A stretch of 64,000 nt of DNA from Glaciecola siphonariae (GTDB taxonomy: Bacteria; Pseudomonadota; Gammaproteobacteria; Enterobacterales; Alteromonadaceae): positions 1 through 64,000 of the forward strand of contig NZ_JBHSGU010000001.1 in NCBI RefSeq assembly GCF_042652645.1, in the 5' to 3' direction. This document shows, one piece after another, positions 43,321 through 54,600 of this stretch. Each line of letters starts with the position of its first letter. The first letter of the stretch is position 1. Below the pieces are notes generated by a model. It was given only the letters and a program-made list of their open reading frames with translations, did not search any database and had not been told where the DNA came from. Both the position numbers and the translations under genes were made by a program.

Positions 43321-45192
43321 ATGTTGTTGAGTCACCCACTTTATTTGCCAAGCTTAGCGCTTCGCACCGCCAAAAAGTTATATTCAGTTAGTCGCAATGC
43401 ACGCATGCTGATGGTCTTTATGCTTACATTTTTGGCGAGTAGTCAGGTCCACGCACAACAAACGCCTGAATCATTATTTTCTGACGCGCCTACATTTTTA
43501 AAAGTTGACGAAGCCTTTGGTTTTGATTTTGAGCAGCGCGAAGGCGAGCTCGTTATTAAATGGGACATAGCCCCAGGCTATTATTTATATAAAAAACAGT
43601 TTCAAACGGTGACAAAAAACGTCACGCTTGGCGAACCTGCATATCCGCCACACGAAACCATTGAAGATGAATTTTTTGGCTTATCGGATGTGTTTTTCGA
43701 AGATATGGAAGTTACTTACGCTATTGATAACGCTGCGCAAGATGGCCAAGTAAAAATCCGCTTTCAAGGCTGCGCAGAAGCAGGGCTATGCTATCCGCCC
43801 ACCACTAAAGTCATTTATCTTGACGCTTATAATGCCCAAGGCGCAGCCACCACCAATTCGAGCTCCGACTCACAAGGCGCGGTATCAGAGCAGTTTAGCC
43901 TCGCTGAACGCTTACTATCAGATGAAAGCCTTGCCATAAGCTTAGGCGTGTTGTTTTTGCTCGGCATTGGTCTGGCTTTCACGCCTTGCGTTTATCCTAT
44001 GTACCCTATCTTATCGAGCATCGTGATTGGCAAGGGCAAAAAAGAAATCAAACTCTCTCAAGCCTTCATCTTGTCATTTGTTTATGTACAGGGCATGGCA
44101 ATCACCTACAGCATCTTAGGTTTAATCGTTGCTTCGGCAGGCGCACAATTTCAAGCGTCGCTGCAAAACCCCATTTTATTAGGCGTATTTATTGTGCTGT
44201 TTGTCGCACTGGCCCTCGCGATGTTCGGTCTATATGAAATTCAGTTACCCTCCAAATGGCAAGAGAAGCTCAATGGTCTTAGTAACAATCAGAAATCGGG
44301 CAACCTAGTAGGCGTGTTTGTAATGGGCGTTATTTCAGGATTGGTGGCATCTCCCTGCACCACCGCCCCACTTACCGCCATTTTACTGGTAGTCGCGCAA
44401 AGTGAATCTCTCGTGTTTGGCTTTTTTGCGCTTTATGCTCTGAGTATCGGCATGGGCGTGCCGCTTATTTTGTTTGGGATGACCGGCGGAAAACTCCTGC
44501 CTAAAGCCGGCGCATGGATGAATGTTATTAAAGCAACATTTGGCTTTATGATGCTTACGGTAGCCATATTATTTGTAGAGCGCATTTTTGTAAGCGACTG
44601 GACTGAATTGCTTTGGGCATTGCTTGCCATGAGCTTGTTCGCATACTTATATACTGTAAATCAGCACACAGAGTTGAGCTTTGCAAAAGGTGTCCGCAAT
44701 CTCTTTCTCACCGTCGGCTTAGTCGCAAGTGTCTTATATGGCGTATATGCGTTACAAATTGTCAATCTTGTCCCGGGCAAGCTGTTTACGAACAACCTTG
44801 TATCAAGCGAACAAAGCCAATCGCATCCTGAGTTTTTAGTGGTGCGCGACCTTGACGATTTTGACATCAAGCTGGCTGCTGCCAATGCTGAGGGTAAAAG
44901 CGTTATGGTCGACTTATACGCCGATTGGTGTGTGGCATGTAAAGAGTTTGAAAAATACACCTTTCCTGACCCAGCAGTGGTTGAGGCTTTAAGCGACACG
45001 GTATGGATGCAGATTGACCTCACTGACAACACGCCGGCCTCGCTAGCATTCCAAGAAGAGTTTGATGTTTTAGGACTGCCAACGATTTTGTTTTTTGATG
45101 CACAAGGTAAGGAACTAAAACAGTCTCGCGTAACTGGATTTATGAAAGCGCAAGCCTTTGCCGATCACGTTAATCGTAGCCTAAATAATTAA
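43321..45192 (+). CDS. dsbD: protein-disulfide reductase DsbD
   Basis: DsbD carries electrons from cytoplasmic thioredoxin across the membrane to periplasmic DsbC and DsbG. It has about 623 residues from the ATG at 43321; a later ATG at 43405 would give a cleaner signal peptide. The N-terminal domain has the Cys pair in GCAEAGLCYPP, the eight-helix core has FTPCVYPMYPI and SPCTTAPLTAI, and the C-terminal thioredoxin domain has WCVACKEFE. A 12-bp inverted repeat follows the gene. Confidence 0.95.
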   Translation: MLLSHPLYLPSLALRTAKKLYSVSRNARMLMVFMLTFLASSQVHAQQTPESLFSDAPTFLKVDEAFGFDFEQREGELVIKWDIAPGYYLYKKQFQTVTKNVTLGEPAYPPHETIEDEFFGLSDVFFEDMEVTYAIDNAAQDGQVKIRFQGCAEAGLCYPPTTKVIYLDAYNAQGAATTNSSSDSQGAVSEQFSLAERLLSDESLAISLGVLFLLGIGLAFTPCVYPMYPILSSIVIGKGKKEIKLSQAFILSFVYVQGMAITYSILGLIVASAGAQFQASLQNPILLGVFIVLFVALALAMFGLYEIQLPSKWQEKLNGLSNNQKSGNLVGVFVMGVISGLVASPCTTAPLTAILLVVAQSESLVFGFFALYALSIGMGVPLILFGMTGGKLLPKAGAWMNVIKATFGFMMLTVAILFVERIFVSDWTELLWALLAMSLFAYLYTVNQHTELSFAKGVRNLFLTVGLVASVLYGVYALQIVNLVPGKLFTNNLVSSEQSQSHPEFLVVRDLDDFDIKLAAANAEGKSVMVDLYADWCVACKEFEKYTFPDPAVVEALSDTVWMQIDLTDNTPASLAFQEEFDVLGLPTILFFDAQGKELKQSRVTGFMKAQAFADHVNRSLNN

Positions 45193-45202
45193 TCTCAATG
45201 TG

Positions 45203-45274
45203 AGGGTCTGTTGCACTTTTCCTAAATAGTGCACAAACTGCCGCAAAAACATACAGCAAAGAGCAACAGACCCT
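45203..45274. repeat. small palindromic (MITE-like) element after dsbD
   Basis: Twelve-bp arms AGGGTCTGTTGC / GCAACAGACCCT (45203-45214 and 45263-45274) flank about 48 bp. Inside lies a further inverted pair, TGCAC / GTGCA. The termini resemble the ends of some insertion sequences (GGGTCTGTTGC type), but there is no transposase. It may also act as a terminator. Confidence 0.6.
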
Positions 45275-45572
45275 AGCACTTTGCTGTGTTTGCATGCAGC
45301 ACAAACATGTAAACACGCATCGCGCTCTCCTTTAACGTCATATTCTGCGCTGTAGCGGTGCTGGCTTTATTACTAAAGCATGATTAGCGCTAAACTTTTC
45401 GCATTTCTTAACGATAACTCTTTATACCTATCCTGATTCTTCCTATTAGTGCGAAGACAAAATTTAGACTAAAGTCGGCGTGTCAAAATATAGGCACACG
45501 GCGCGCCAAGTCTTTGTCGTTGCGCTCTGCAGAGGAAACGGGTATTTTGCCGGACCGAAAAGTAGAGTGCGT

Positions 45573-46721
45573 ATGACAGTAATATCACCAAAAGTATGGC
45601 TTAGCATAACAATCGTAATTGCGATAAGTGCCGTCACCTATATTTACGCCAGCCCAATGGCAGCCTGTGCGTTGTTGGCAATAAGTCATGTTGCCTACGC
45701 TCTTTGGTTAAAAGCCAAGCTGAATAAAAGTGCAGAAGATGACAGCAAGCCTGAAACACCGGCAGTAACAAACCCTTATCACGAATTAGAAATGTTGCGC
45801 GATGAATTTGTGCCCACATTAATCGAGAGCGAAACAAACCTTGCGGGCATCAAAAGCACTCAAGATGACGCGGTCAACACGCTAAGCGAGAGTTTTACTC
45901 GCTTGCAAGAACTTGTGAACGTCCAGTCAGAAACCATTCAAAAGCTCATCCGCGCTGATTCTTCTGGCGATACACTCTACAGTGAAAAAATGCGTGTATT
46001 TGCCGACAACACCGCTGACACCCTCGATAAGTTTATCAAGTCCACAGTGGATATGTCTGCCTCATCTATGGCCTTACTAGACCAAGTAACAGAAATATAT
46101 GAGTCGGTACCGCAGGTATTAAAAGCGGTTAAAGACATCGACAGCATCGCTGACCAAACTAATCTATTGGCGTTAAACGCTGCCATTGAGGCTGCGCGAG
46201 CCGGTGAGCATGGTCGTGGCTTTGCGGTGGTTGCAGATGAAGTACGTTCGTTGTCGAATCGTTCTTCACAGTTCAGCGACGCCATTCAAGCCCAACTCAA
46301 AGCTATGTCGAGCCAAATTGAAGGCTTGACCGGCGAAGTCGGAAGCCTCGCAAGCTACGACGTGAGCTACGTTATTGACGCCAAAAAAGACATCAACGAC
46401 GCGCTAGCATCCATCATCGACAAGGCAGAGTCTGATTCAAAAGTCACCTTAGGCCTCGAGAAAGTCTCAAGCGATTTAGATAACGCGCTCTCCCAAGCCA
46501 TAAGAGGTTTGCAGTTTGGCGATATTAATGGCCAGAATCTTGCTTTTACTCTCGATACTATCTCGTTTATGCGACAGCAAATCGAGCATTTAACCCCTAA
46601 GAATATCGAAGCTATCAGTCAAGAAATTCATAGCTATTTAGAACAACTTAAGGATCGCAAGCGCGATTCACACAACCCGGTATCTGCTACCAGCATGGAC
46701 TCGGGCGATATAGATTTATTT
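45573..46721 (+). CDS. short membrane methyl-accepting chemotaxis protein
   Basis: A protein of 383 residues from the ATG at 45573; a longer frame to 45480 lacks a good start. Two adjacent membrane helices near the N-terminus, with almost no periplasmic part, are followed by an MCP signalling domain. The hairpin tip IADQTNLLALNAAIEAARAG and GRGFAVVADEVRSLSNRS is intact. No HAMP or ligand domain is present, so it probably senses a cytoplasmic or membrane signal. The C-terminus SGDIDLF resembles that of CheD in the same cluster. First gene of the chemosensory cluster. Confidence 0.85.
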
Positions 46722-46775
46722 TAGCCTGCACTGCAGGGCTTTTCACAGCAACATAACGAATTAGGATTAAGTTTT

Positions 46776-47057
46776 ATGAGCGAAAAATCACTTCAAGTAC
46801 CAGAGCGTTTTGATTTTGGTTACCACAAAGAGTTTACCGAGCAGTATCAGAACATTCTAGGGGAAGCAGGGGTTACTGATATCGCCCTTGATTTTAGCCG
46901 CGTGAGCTACCTCGACAGTTCTGCTCTTGGCATGATGGTGCTGTTTCAGAAAAAGGCTAAGTCGAAAAATGTCAACGTTCGTATTCGGGGCGCCAAAGCA
47001 AGTGCGCGAGAGATATTGACCATCGCGAACTTCGATCGTTTATTCGAAATTTCATAA
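46776..47057 (+). CDS. STAS-domain anti-sigma-factor antagonist-like protein
   Basis: A 93-residue STAS protein of the SpoIIAA/RsbV type with VSYLDSSALGMMV; S48 is the likely phosphorylation site. In partner switching, an HATPase kinase phosphorylates the Ser and a PP2C phosphatase removes the phosphate, and both activities are encoded by the next gene. It lies 17 bp before that gene and has AGGA before its ATG. It probably links the chemosensory input to a partner-switch output. Confidence 0.88.
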   Translation: MSEKSLQVPERFDFGYHKEFTEQYQNILGEAGVTDIALDFSRVSYLDSSALGMMVLFQKKAKSKNVNVRIRGAKASAREILTIANFDRLFEIS

Positions 47058-47073
47058 CTTAAAGGTCGCCACA

Positions 47074-48744
47074 ATGCGCGTTTTGATAATTGAAGACGAC
47101 AGCTTGTTTGCTGAAATCTTACAAACATTTCTAGAAGACAATCAATGTACCACCATTGTGGCGGAAAATATTGAGTCGGCAAAATTACAGTTGCAGACCT
47201 CCGTATTTCAGTTTGCTTTGCTCGACAATCATCTACCAGACGGTGACGGCATTAACTTTATCGAATATCTCAAAAATGATTTGCCCCACGATAAGCCCCT
47301 GCCGGTTATGATGATTACCGCCGATGAAAACCAAAATTTGATGCTCGACGCTTTCGAGCGCGGCGCTGATGATTTTCTCGTTAAGCCGCTTTCGCTAGAT
47401 TTACTCTGGCAAAAAATGCAGCGCGTTAACAATCTGTATCAAAAAGAAGCGCAGCTTGAAAAACAAGCCCAACACTTATCGAGTTTGCTCGACAAACAAG
47501 AGCAAGAAGAGCAGCTTGCGCGTTACGTATATGAGCACGTTGCGGCTACCTTATCGACCGAAGAAGAATGCGTTGATACCTATATTCAGTCATCGAGTGC
47601 GTTCAACGGTGATGTGTTCATTTGCGATACCGCACCTAACGGCAACCGATTTGTTATTTTAGCGGATGCCACCGGGCATGGTTTGTCCGCTGCTATCAGT
47701 ATTTTGCCGCTTGTGGCAACCATAAAAGCCATGATCCGCAAGGGCTTATCTCTGGCGCATATTATTCATGAGGCAAATAAAAAGCTGTGTAAAGAGCTGC
47801 CCGACGACAAATTTGTGACGCTCATTGGGGTTGAAGTGAACTTTAACAGTCGCACCCTTGAGCTATTTAATGGCGGCATGCCCGACGTAATATCCATTCG
47901 CCACGACAAAACCCTAGAGCGCTTTCCGTCTACAAGTATGGCCCTTGGCATTCTTGAACCCGAAGACTTCGACCCGGGCATTATTAATCTAGAAACGCAC
48001 CCGATTAAAAATTTATTCTTTTTCAGTGACGGACTCATTGAGCAAAAAAATTCCTTTGGTGAAGAGTTTGGTATGGACCGCGTGATGGAGATTATCAGCG
48101 GAAACAATAGCGCTGAACCTCACGTTAGTCGCATGGTGAATTACTTCACGGTATTTAACGAAATGGAAGAATTACAAGACGATTTGTCTATGTGCGATTT
48201 GCAGGTAGACGCCTTGATGGAAGCGCACCTCTACGACAAAAAAGAAACCACCCTTACAAACACTGGCAAGGTTTGTGCATCCTTAGAGCTATGCGGTGGA
48301 TTAATTGGCACATCCGACATTGTAGGCTGTTTTGACAGCTTAATGCGCAGCATTGATGTGGTAGGCGATATGCGCCAGCGTGCCTTTACCGTATTTGCAG
48401 AGCTGATAAGCAATGCAGTTGACCACGGCATACTTGATTTAGATTCAAAGCTTAAAAATGATTTTGCCGGCTTTGCTGAGTATTTGATGCTCAAAGAAGA
48501 GCGCCTCGGCAATATCGGTGAAGACTCACATCTAAAAATGGGCTTTGAGTATTCACCTATTACCAATGAGATCAGTTTCAGTATTGCCGATTCTGGCTCA
48601 GGGTATGAAATGAAACGCGATACCACTATGGACGATGAATCATTGTCGGGACGAGGTTTATCGTTGATTGAGCAGTTATGTCAGTCGGTGGAAGTCACTC
48701 CGCCGGGTAATCAAACATCTGTAGTTATAAAGAGAGAGTTTTAA
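47074..48744 (+). CDS. response regulator fused to PP2C phosphatase and HATPase
   Basis: A 556-residue protein in three parts: a receiver (acceptor D51 in ALLDNHLPDGDG), a SpoIIE/RsbU-type PP2C phosphatase (FICDTAPNGNRFVILADATGHG and LFFFSDGLIEQ), and a C-terminal anti-sigma-type HATPase (FTVFAELISNAVDHG N-box; GRGLSLIEQL lid). Phosphorylation of the receiver would control dephosphorylation of the STAS partner next door. The fused kinase and phosphatase make it a complete switch in one chain. It is followed by cheY after 3 bp. Confidence 0.9.
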   Translation: MRVLIIEDDSLFAEILQTFLEDNQCTTIVAENIESAKLQLQTSVFQFALLDNHLPDGDGINFIEYLKNDLPHDKPLPVMMITADENQNLMLDAFERGADDFLVKPLSLDLLWQKMQRVNNLYQKEAQLEKQAQHLSSLLDKQEQEEQLARYVYEHVAATLSTEEECVDTYIQSSSAFNGDVFICDTAPNGNRFVILADATGHGLSAAISILPLVATIKAMIRKGLSLAHIIHEANKKLCKELPDDKFVTLIGVEVNFNSRTLELFNGGMPDVISIRHDKTLERFPSTSMALGILEPEDFDPGIINLETHPIKNLFFFSDGLIEQKNSFGEEFGMDRVMEIISGNNSAEPHVSRMVNYFTVFNEMEELQDDLSMCDLQVDALMEAHLYDKKETTLTNTGKVCASLELCGGLIGTSDIVGCFDSLMRSIDVVGDMRQRAFTVFAELISNAVDHGILDLDSKLKNDFAGFAEYLMLKEERLGNIGEDSHLKMGFEYSPITNEISFSIADSGSGYEMKRDTTMDDESLSGRGLSLIEQLCQSVEVTPPGNQTSVVIKREF

Positions 48745-48747
48745 CTA

Positions 48748-49113
48748 ATGAGCAAACATATTTTGGTAGTAGACGATTCACCTTCGATTCGTCAGATGGT
48801 GCAGGTAACCCTGAAATCAGCCAGTTACCAAGTAACCACAGCCGAAGACGGTCAGGCAGCGCTGGATTTGTGTAAGCGCATGCAGTACGACTTTGTGATC
48901 ACCGATCAAAACATGCCGCGCATGGACGGTCTTACCTTGATCAAATCGCTCAGAGGCCTGAGTTCGTATCGCTCAACGCCCATCGTAGTGTTAACCACCG
49001 AAGCAAGCGACGGTATGAAAGCACAAGGCAGAGCCGCAGGTGCAACAGGTTGGATGGTGAAACCCTTCGACCCACAAAAGTTACTCGCCGTTGCCGCTAA
49101 AGTTCTGCCCTAA
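48748..49113 (+). CDS. cheY: CheY
   Basis: A single-domain response regulator of 121 residues with D10, phospho-acceptor D53 (FVITDQNMPRMDG), T84 and K105 (MVKPFDP). It is placed between the partner-switch gene and cheA, 3 bp after the former, so it is the probable phosphoryl sink or output of CheA in this cluster. Confidence 0.93.
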   Translation: MSKHILVVDDSPSIRQMVQVTLKSASYQVTTAEDGQAALDLCKRMQYDFVITDQNMPRMDGLTLIKSLRGLSSYRSTPIVVLTTEASDGMKAQGRAAGATGWMVKPFDPQKLLAVAAKVLP

Positions 49114-49138
49114 CGACATGCCATAAGGATACCTCTCT

Positions 49139-51154
49139 ATGTCTGTAGACATGAGTCAATTCTTCAGCGTATTTTTTGAAGAAAGCCAAGAACACTTAGA
49201 TGATATGGAACATCTTTTGATGGAATTGTCATTAGACAATCCAGATAAAGAAGATCTCAACAGCATCTTTAGAGCCGCACACTCCATAAAGGGTGGCAGC
49301 GGAGTATTTGGTTTTGATGCCTTAACCGGTTTGACCCATGTCATGGAAAACATCTTAGACCTCGCGCGCAAAGACGAGATTGAGATGACAAAAGTCATTG
49401 TTGACCAACTGCTCATTACCGTCGACACATTAAAAAACATCCTAGAATGCTATCAAAACGAACAAGAAATTAATTGGGACGAAATAGAAACTGGCACCGT
49501 TGCCCTAGAGCAACTGCTAAAACCTGCTGCAGATGAAACATCCACCACCGCTAAGCCTGAAGACGAGTCTGATGATATCGAAGGCTTTGGCATGTTTGAT
49601 AACCCGGTGACTAACGATGATGGGGAGTTCGGCTTTTTCGAACCCTTAGAGCAACAGGTTGAGGAGAAAGCCTATGGCATCTATGCAGAAGAAGACCAAA
49701 AGAAACAAGCGAACACTGATGCGCAAAATGCAGCAACAGCTAAAGATGATGAAGATGCCTTTGGTTTCTTTGATGACGAACCAAGTACTCATCAAGTAGA
49801 ACCACAAGCAAGCACAAGTGCAAAAGAGCCAGAAGCAAAAGCCCCTGCTGCAGAGGCTAACAGCAGCAAGAATTCTTTAAAGGCAGCGCCAGCACCGAGC
49901 AAAAGCGCCAGCGCCGCAGCACGTAAAAAGCCCGCCAGCTCAAAGAGCAAAACCGAAGGTAAAGAAAGCAGCTCTATACGCGTAGACACCATGAAAATAG
50001 ATTCCTTGGTGAACTTAGTGGGCGAACTGGTGATCACCCAATCGATGATCAAAATTGTGGGTAAAGAAGTTCACGGCGAAACCGAAGAAAAGCTTGAGGG
50101 CGCCATTGGCGAGCTTTCTCGTAATATTCGAGAAATTCAAGAAGCCGTAATGTCAATGCGCATGTTGCCCATGTCGTTCGCCTTTAACCGTTTTCCGCGA
50201 GTGGTAAGAGATTTAGCCGATAAACTCGGAAAAGACGTTAATTTAGTGATTGAGGGCGGCGCCACTGAAATCGATAAGGGCATGATTGAAAAGCTTGTTG
50301 ACCCGCTCACTCACCTTATTCGCAATAGTGTTGACCACGGCATAGAGATGCCTGATGTGCGCGAAGCTGCCGGCAAAACCCCTGCAGGCACTGTCATACT
50401 TGCTGCTGAACAGCGCGGCGGTTCAATCATCATAAGCATTACCGACGACGGCGCAGGGCTAAACAAAGACAGGATTTTAGAAAAAGCCATTAGCAATGGT
50501 TTAGACGTACCGGCTGACATGAAAGACAGCGCCATTTGGAACCTCATCTTCGAACCTGGATTTTCCACCGCAGAGGCCGTTACCGATGTGTCGGGGCGCG
50601 GTGTTGGTATGGATGTTGTGCGCCGTAACATTGAGTCTATTGGTGGGTCGGTTGAAATTGAGAGTCACCAAGGCATAGGCTCGGTATTCAAAATTCGCCT
50701 ACCGCTTACCTTAGCCATTGTAGACGGCATGTGCGTGTCGGTGGGTAAACAAACCTATGTGGTGCCGCTGACCAACATCATCGAATCGATGCAGCCTAGC
50801 CAAGAGCAGCTCAAAACCCTTGCCAATGACCAAGTGCTGTGGGTACGCGGCGAATACTGGCCCTTGGTAAAACTTCACCATTTAATGGGTATTGAAGGCG
50901 CGAAAACCGATATTAGCAACGCCATTGTTGTGCTTGTTGAAACCAGCCGCAAGCGATTTGGCATACTGGTAGATGAACTTGAAGGTCAGCAACAGGTTGT
51001 GATTAAAAGTCTTGAACAACATTACAAACGCGTGCCGGGTGTGGCAGGCGCAACCATCATGGGCGACGGTTCAGTTGCCATGATTTTAGATATTGAGTCT
51101 ATTGCCGCTGAGGTAAAGACGCCAAGTAAGCAGGAGGTGCCCATTGTCAGCTAG
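49139..51154 (+). CDS. cheA: CheA histidine kinase
   Basis: A 671-residue CheA. The HPt domain carries H48 in FRAAHSIKGGSG. A long acidic and Ala/Ser/Lys-rich linker (about 140-280) has two DAFGFF-like acidic repeats in place of an obvious P2 domain, then come P3, the HATPase (LIRNSVDHGIE, DDGAGL, GRGVGMDVV) and a CheW-like P5. It phosphorylates CheY and CheB in response to receptors. The last codons overlap the start of cheW. Confidence 0.95.
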   Translation: MSVDMSQFFSVFFEESQEHLDDMEHLLMELSLDNPDKEDLNSIFRAAHSIKGGSGVFGFDALTGLTHVMENILDLARKDEIEMTKVIVDQLLITVDTLKNILECYQNEQEINWDEIETGTVALEQLLKPAADETSTTAKPEDESDDIEGFGMFDNPVTNDDGEFGFFEPLEQQVEEKAYGIYAEEDQKKQANTDAQNAATAKDDEDAFGFFDDEPSTHQVEPQASTSAKEPEAKAPAAEANSSKNSLKAAPAPSKSASAAARKKPASSKSKTEGKESSSIRVDTMKIDSLVNLVGELVITQSMIKIVGKEVHGETEEKLEGAIGELSRNIREIQEAVMSMRMLPMSFAFNRFPRVVRDLADKLGKDVNLVIEGGATEIDKGMIEKLVDPLTHLIRNSVDHGIEMPDVREAAGKTPAGTVILAAEQRGGSIIISITDDGAGLNKDRILEKAISNGLDVPADMKDSAIWNLIFEPGFSTAEAVTDVSGRGVGMDVVRRNIESIGGSVEIESHQGIGSVFKIRLPLTLAIVDGMCVSVGKQTYVVPLTNIIESMQPSQEQLKTLANDQVLWVRGEYWPLVKLHHLMGIEGAKTDISNAIVVLVETSRKRFGILVDELEGQQQVVIKSLEQHYKRVPGVAGATIMGDGSVAMILDIESIAAEVKTPSKQEVPIVS

Positions 51155-51650
51155 TGCACAAGTAGCAGAAATCGCAAGCAATGATGAACAGCAAGAGTTT
51201 TTGACCTTTGTATTAGGGAAAGAAAACTACGCGCTAGACATCATGACAGTCAAAGAAATTCGCGGCTATGAAAACGTGACGAAAATCGCCAACGCGCCTG
51301 ACTATATTAAGGGCGTTTTAAATCTTCGTGGCGATATCGTACCGATTATAGATTTGCGCATTAAGTTTCAGGTGGGTCAAGCTACTTACGACGAATTTAC
51401 GATCGTTATCATGCTGATGATTGGCGACAGGGTCGTCGGCATTGTGGTAGATGAAGTCAGCGACGTCATTAAAGTTGACGAGCAGCACATTAAACCGCCC
51501 CCTGAATTTGGCGTGGCCTTTGATAGCGCATACCTGCACGGGCTCACCACCGTGAATGACCAAATGATAATTTTAGTAAACATCCAAAAGCTGATCTCAA
51601 GTGACGAGTTAGGGCTTTTTGACCCAAGTACAACCGCGGAGCACGACTAA
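51144..51650 (+). CDS. cheW: CheW
   Basis: A 168-residue receptor-kinase coupling protein (LTFVLGKENYALDIMTVKEI, LRGDIVPIIDLR, VVDEVSDVIKVD). The start is a TTG at 51144 with a full AGGAGG 7 bp upstream, inside the end of cheA (11-bp overlap). It has the normal length plus a short acidic tail. Confidence 0.93.
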   Translation: MSASAQVAEIASNDEQQEFLTFVLGKENYALDIMTVKEIRGYENVTKIANAPDYIKGVLNLRGDIVPIIDLRIKFQVGQATYDEFTIVIMLMIGDRVVGIVVDEVSDVIKVDEQHIKPPPEFGVAFDSAYLHGLTTVNDQMIILVNIQKLISSDELGLFDPSTTAEHD

Positions 51651-51651
51651 C

Positions 51652-54600
51652 ATGAAAATCTTGAATTGGTTTGACAATATCAAACTGCCTATCAAAATGG
51701 GCATTATCGCGATACTTGCGATTGCAGGATTAGCCCTACCTACTTATTACTACAATCAGCTTTCTGTGGACACTCAGGCGTCATCAGAAATCGAGCTTCA
51801 AGGTATTGGGCCAACCAGTGCGGTGGTTAAGCTTAAAAAAGTGATGGCTGAACATAGAGGAATGTCCGCCAAGTTATTTGGTGGGGACCAAAGCACCGCT
51901 TCTGCGTTGGGTAATAAGGCCAATGAAGTTGACCAACAGCTAGGTAAAGTAAAGAGTATGGTAAACGAGGCAACAGACGACGCCTCTTTGAAAAACGCCA
52001 TCAGCAATCTTGAACAAACCTGGGCAAGCGTAAAAGCGCGCGTAAGTGCTCGCCAGTTTTCTGGAGCAGAGTCGTTTTCAGCGCACTCAAACATGATTCA
52101 AGACGCCGATTTAGTGATTTCTGAGCTGTCAAAACACTTCTTGCTTAGCTACGATCCCGCTGCGGCAAGTTATCACCTAATTATCGCAAACTTTCAGAAC
52201 ATGCCTCGTTTGGCTGATAACTTAGGTAAGATACGCGGCGCAGGCGCAGGCGTGCTAGCAGGCACAGAAATAACCGAGTCCCAAAAAAGTAGCATACGCG
52301 CTTTTATCAATAATATTCAGTCTCCGTTAACCGACTTTGAATACAATATGCTGTCGGCCTCTCAAGCAGATGACCGCTTTCAAGGCGCTTATCAAAAGGC
52401 AACATCTATAAAATCTCGTGTGGATGAACTAGAGCGTTTAACGCAAAACGAAATTTTAAACGCCTCATCGCCAAATTTCAGTGCTAATGAATACTTTAAC
52501 CGTTACTCAAGCATTATCAACGACCTATACGACACTCATGACAGCAACATCCGCTCTCTTACACAAGTCATTGAAGAGCGCATTGAAAGTCTGGCAGCCG
52601 AGCGCACAGCGACCATGTCGATTATTGTTGCTCTGTTTGTCATCAGTTTGTTTACTGGTGCGATTATCGTTCGCTCAGTTATAAGCTCAGCGCGAAGCCT
52701 AATTACCGCTTTTAATGACATATCCAACAACCAGTTTGAAGTAAAACTCAATAGCTCACGTAAAGACGAGATGGGCGTACTAGAGCAAGAGCTGATTGCA
52801 CTTGCTAAAGAGCTTGAAAAAGCCTCAGTAGTAGCAATTGAAGCGAGCAAGGTTAAACAGGCGCTAGACAGCAGCTCCACCGCCTTTATGATGTCTGACG
52901 CAGACCGCACCATTGTCTATATGAACGAGTCGGCCATTAAGTTACTAAAAGACTGTGAGCCGGAAATTCGTAAAGATTTGCCGCAGTTTAATGCCGACAA
53001 ACTCATTGGCACTCGCATTGATAGCTTCCATAACAATCCTGCTCATCAGCATGCTGTACTCGACCAATTGAAAACAGTGCATGAAGCACGATTAGACTTA
53101 GGCAAATACTCATTCCGCCTGATGATTAATCCAATCCGCGATGAAAATGGCAAAGATTTAGGCAATAGCGTGGAATGGCATGACATGACGGCCATTTATG
53201 AAGAAGAGCGCAGAGTTGCCCGTATTCTTGAGTCGCTTGACTGCACCAGCACCAACGTAATGATTGCTGACGCTGACCGTAACATCATTTACATGAACCG
53301 TTCGGTAATGGCAATGCTTAAAGAAGCAGAGCCTGATTTACGCAAAGTAATGCCGCATTTCTCAGCCGATGAGATTCTAGGTGGCAGCATGGACCGTTTC
53401 CACAAAGACGCCGCGCATCAAAAAGGTATGCTCGAGCGCTTAGAATCAAAGCACACCAGTGAAATCAAAGTGGGCCAACGCAACTTCCGCCTAACTGCGA
53501 GTCCTATTTTTGGCAAAAAAGGCGAGCGTATCGGCTCGGTTGTTGAGTGGCTTGACCGCACCAAAGAAATTGCCGCTGAGCAAGAGATTGCGCAAATTGT
53601 TGAAGCCAGTGTGCAGGGTAACTTTACACAAAGAGTGGAAGAGCAAGGCAAAGAGGGCTTCTTGTTGACCCTTGCCCAGGGCTTAAACCAGTTGATGAAA
53701 ACTACCGAATCAGGCCTGAACGAGGTGAGCAATGTCTTGCTTGCCATCTCAGAGGGTGATTTGACCAAGCGTATCGATAGTCACTATCAAGGTACATTTA
53801 ACGACTTGGCGAACTACTGCAATACCACCACAGAAAACCTGGTAAGCGTGATTAGTCAAATCCGCAGCGCCAGCGACACAATCAACAATGCGTCGTCTGA
53901 AATTGCACAAGGTAACTCCGATTTATCAACGCGTACCGAGCAGCAAGCCTCTAGCCTAGAAGAGACCGCATCGAGCATGGAAGAACTGACCAGTACGGTA
54001 CGTTTGAATGCTGAAAATGCCAATCAGGCGAATGGTTTAGCCTCGCAAGCATCAGAAGTAGCTGGCAATGGCGGTAAGTTAATTGGCGAAGTGGTCACCA
54101 CCATGGCCTCAATTAATGAATCTGCTCAGAAAATTGCCGACATTATTGGCGTGATTGACGGCATTGCCTTCCAAACGAATATTCTAGCGCTCAACGCGGC
54201 GGTAGAAGCGGCGAGAGCCGGGGAGCAAGGACGTGGATTTGCAGTGGTTGCCTCTGAAGTACGTACACTTGCGCAACGAAGCGCAAATGCAGCGAAAGAT
54301 ATTAAAGACTTAATATCAGATTCGGTGTCAAAAGTAGAAAGCGGCAATGAACTGGTGAGCAAATCAGGCGACACTATGCAAGAAATAGTCGTATCTATCC
54401 AACGCGTAAACGACATCATGTCTGAGATTGCAGCAGCCTCTGCAGAGCAGGCCAGCGGTATCGATGAAGTCAGCAAAGCCGTAACGCAAATGGATGAGAT
54501 GACGCAGCAAAACGCAGCGCTGGTTGAAGAAGCGGCCGCGGCGGCTGAGAGCATGCGCTCACAGGCCTCTGACCTAAATAACCGCGTAGGCACATTTAAA

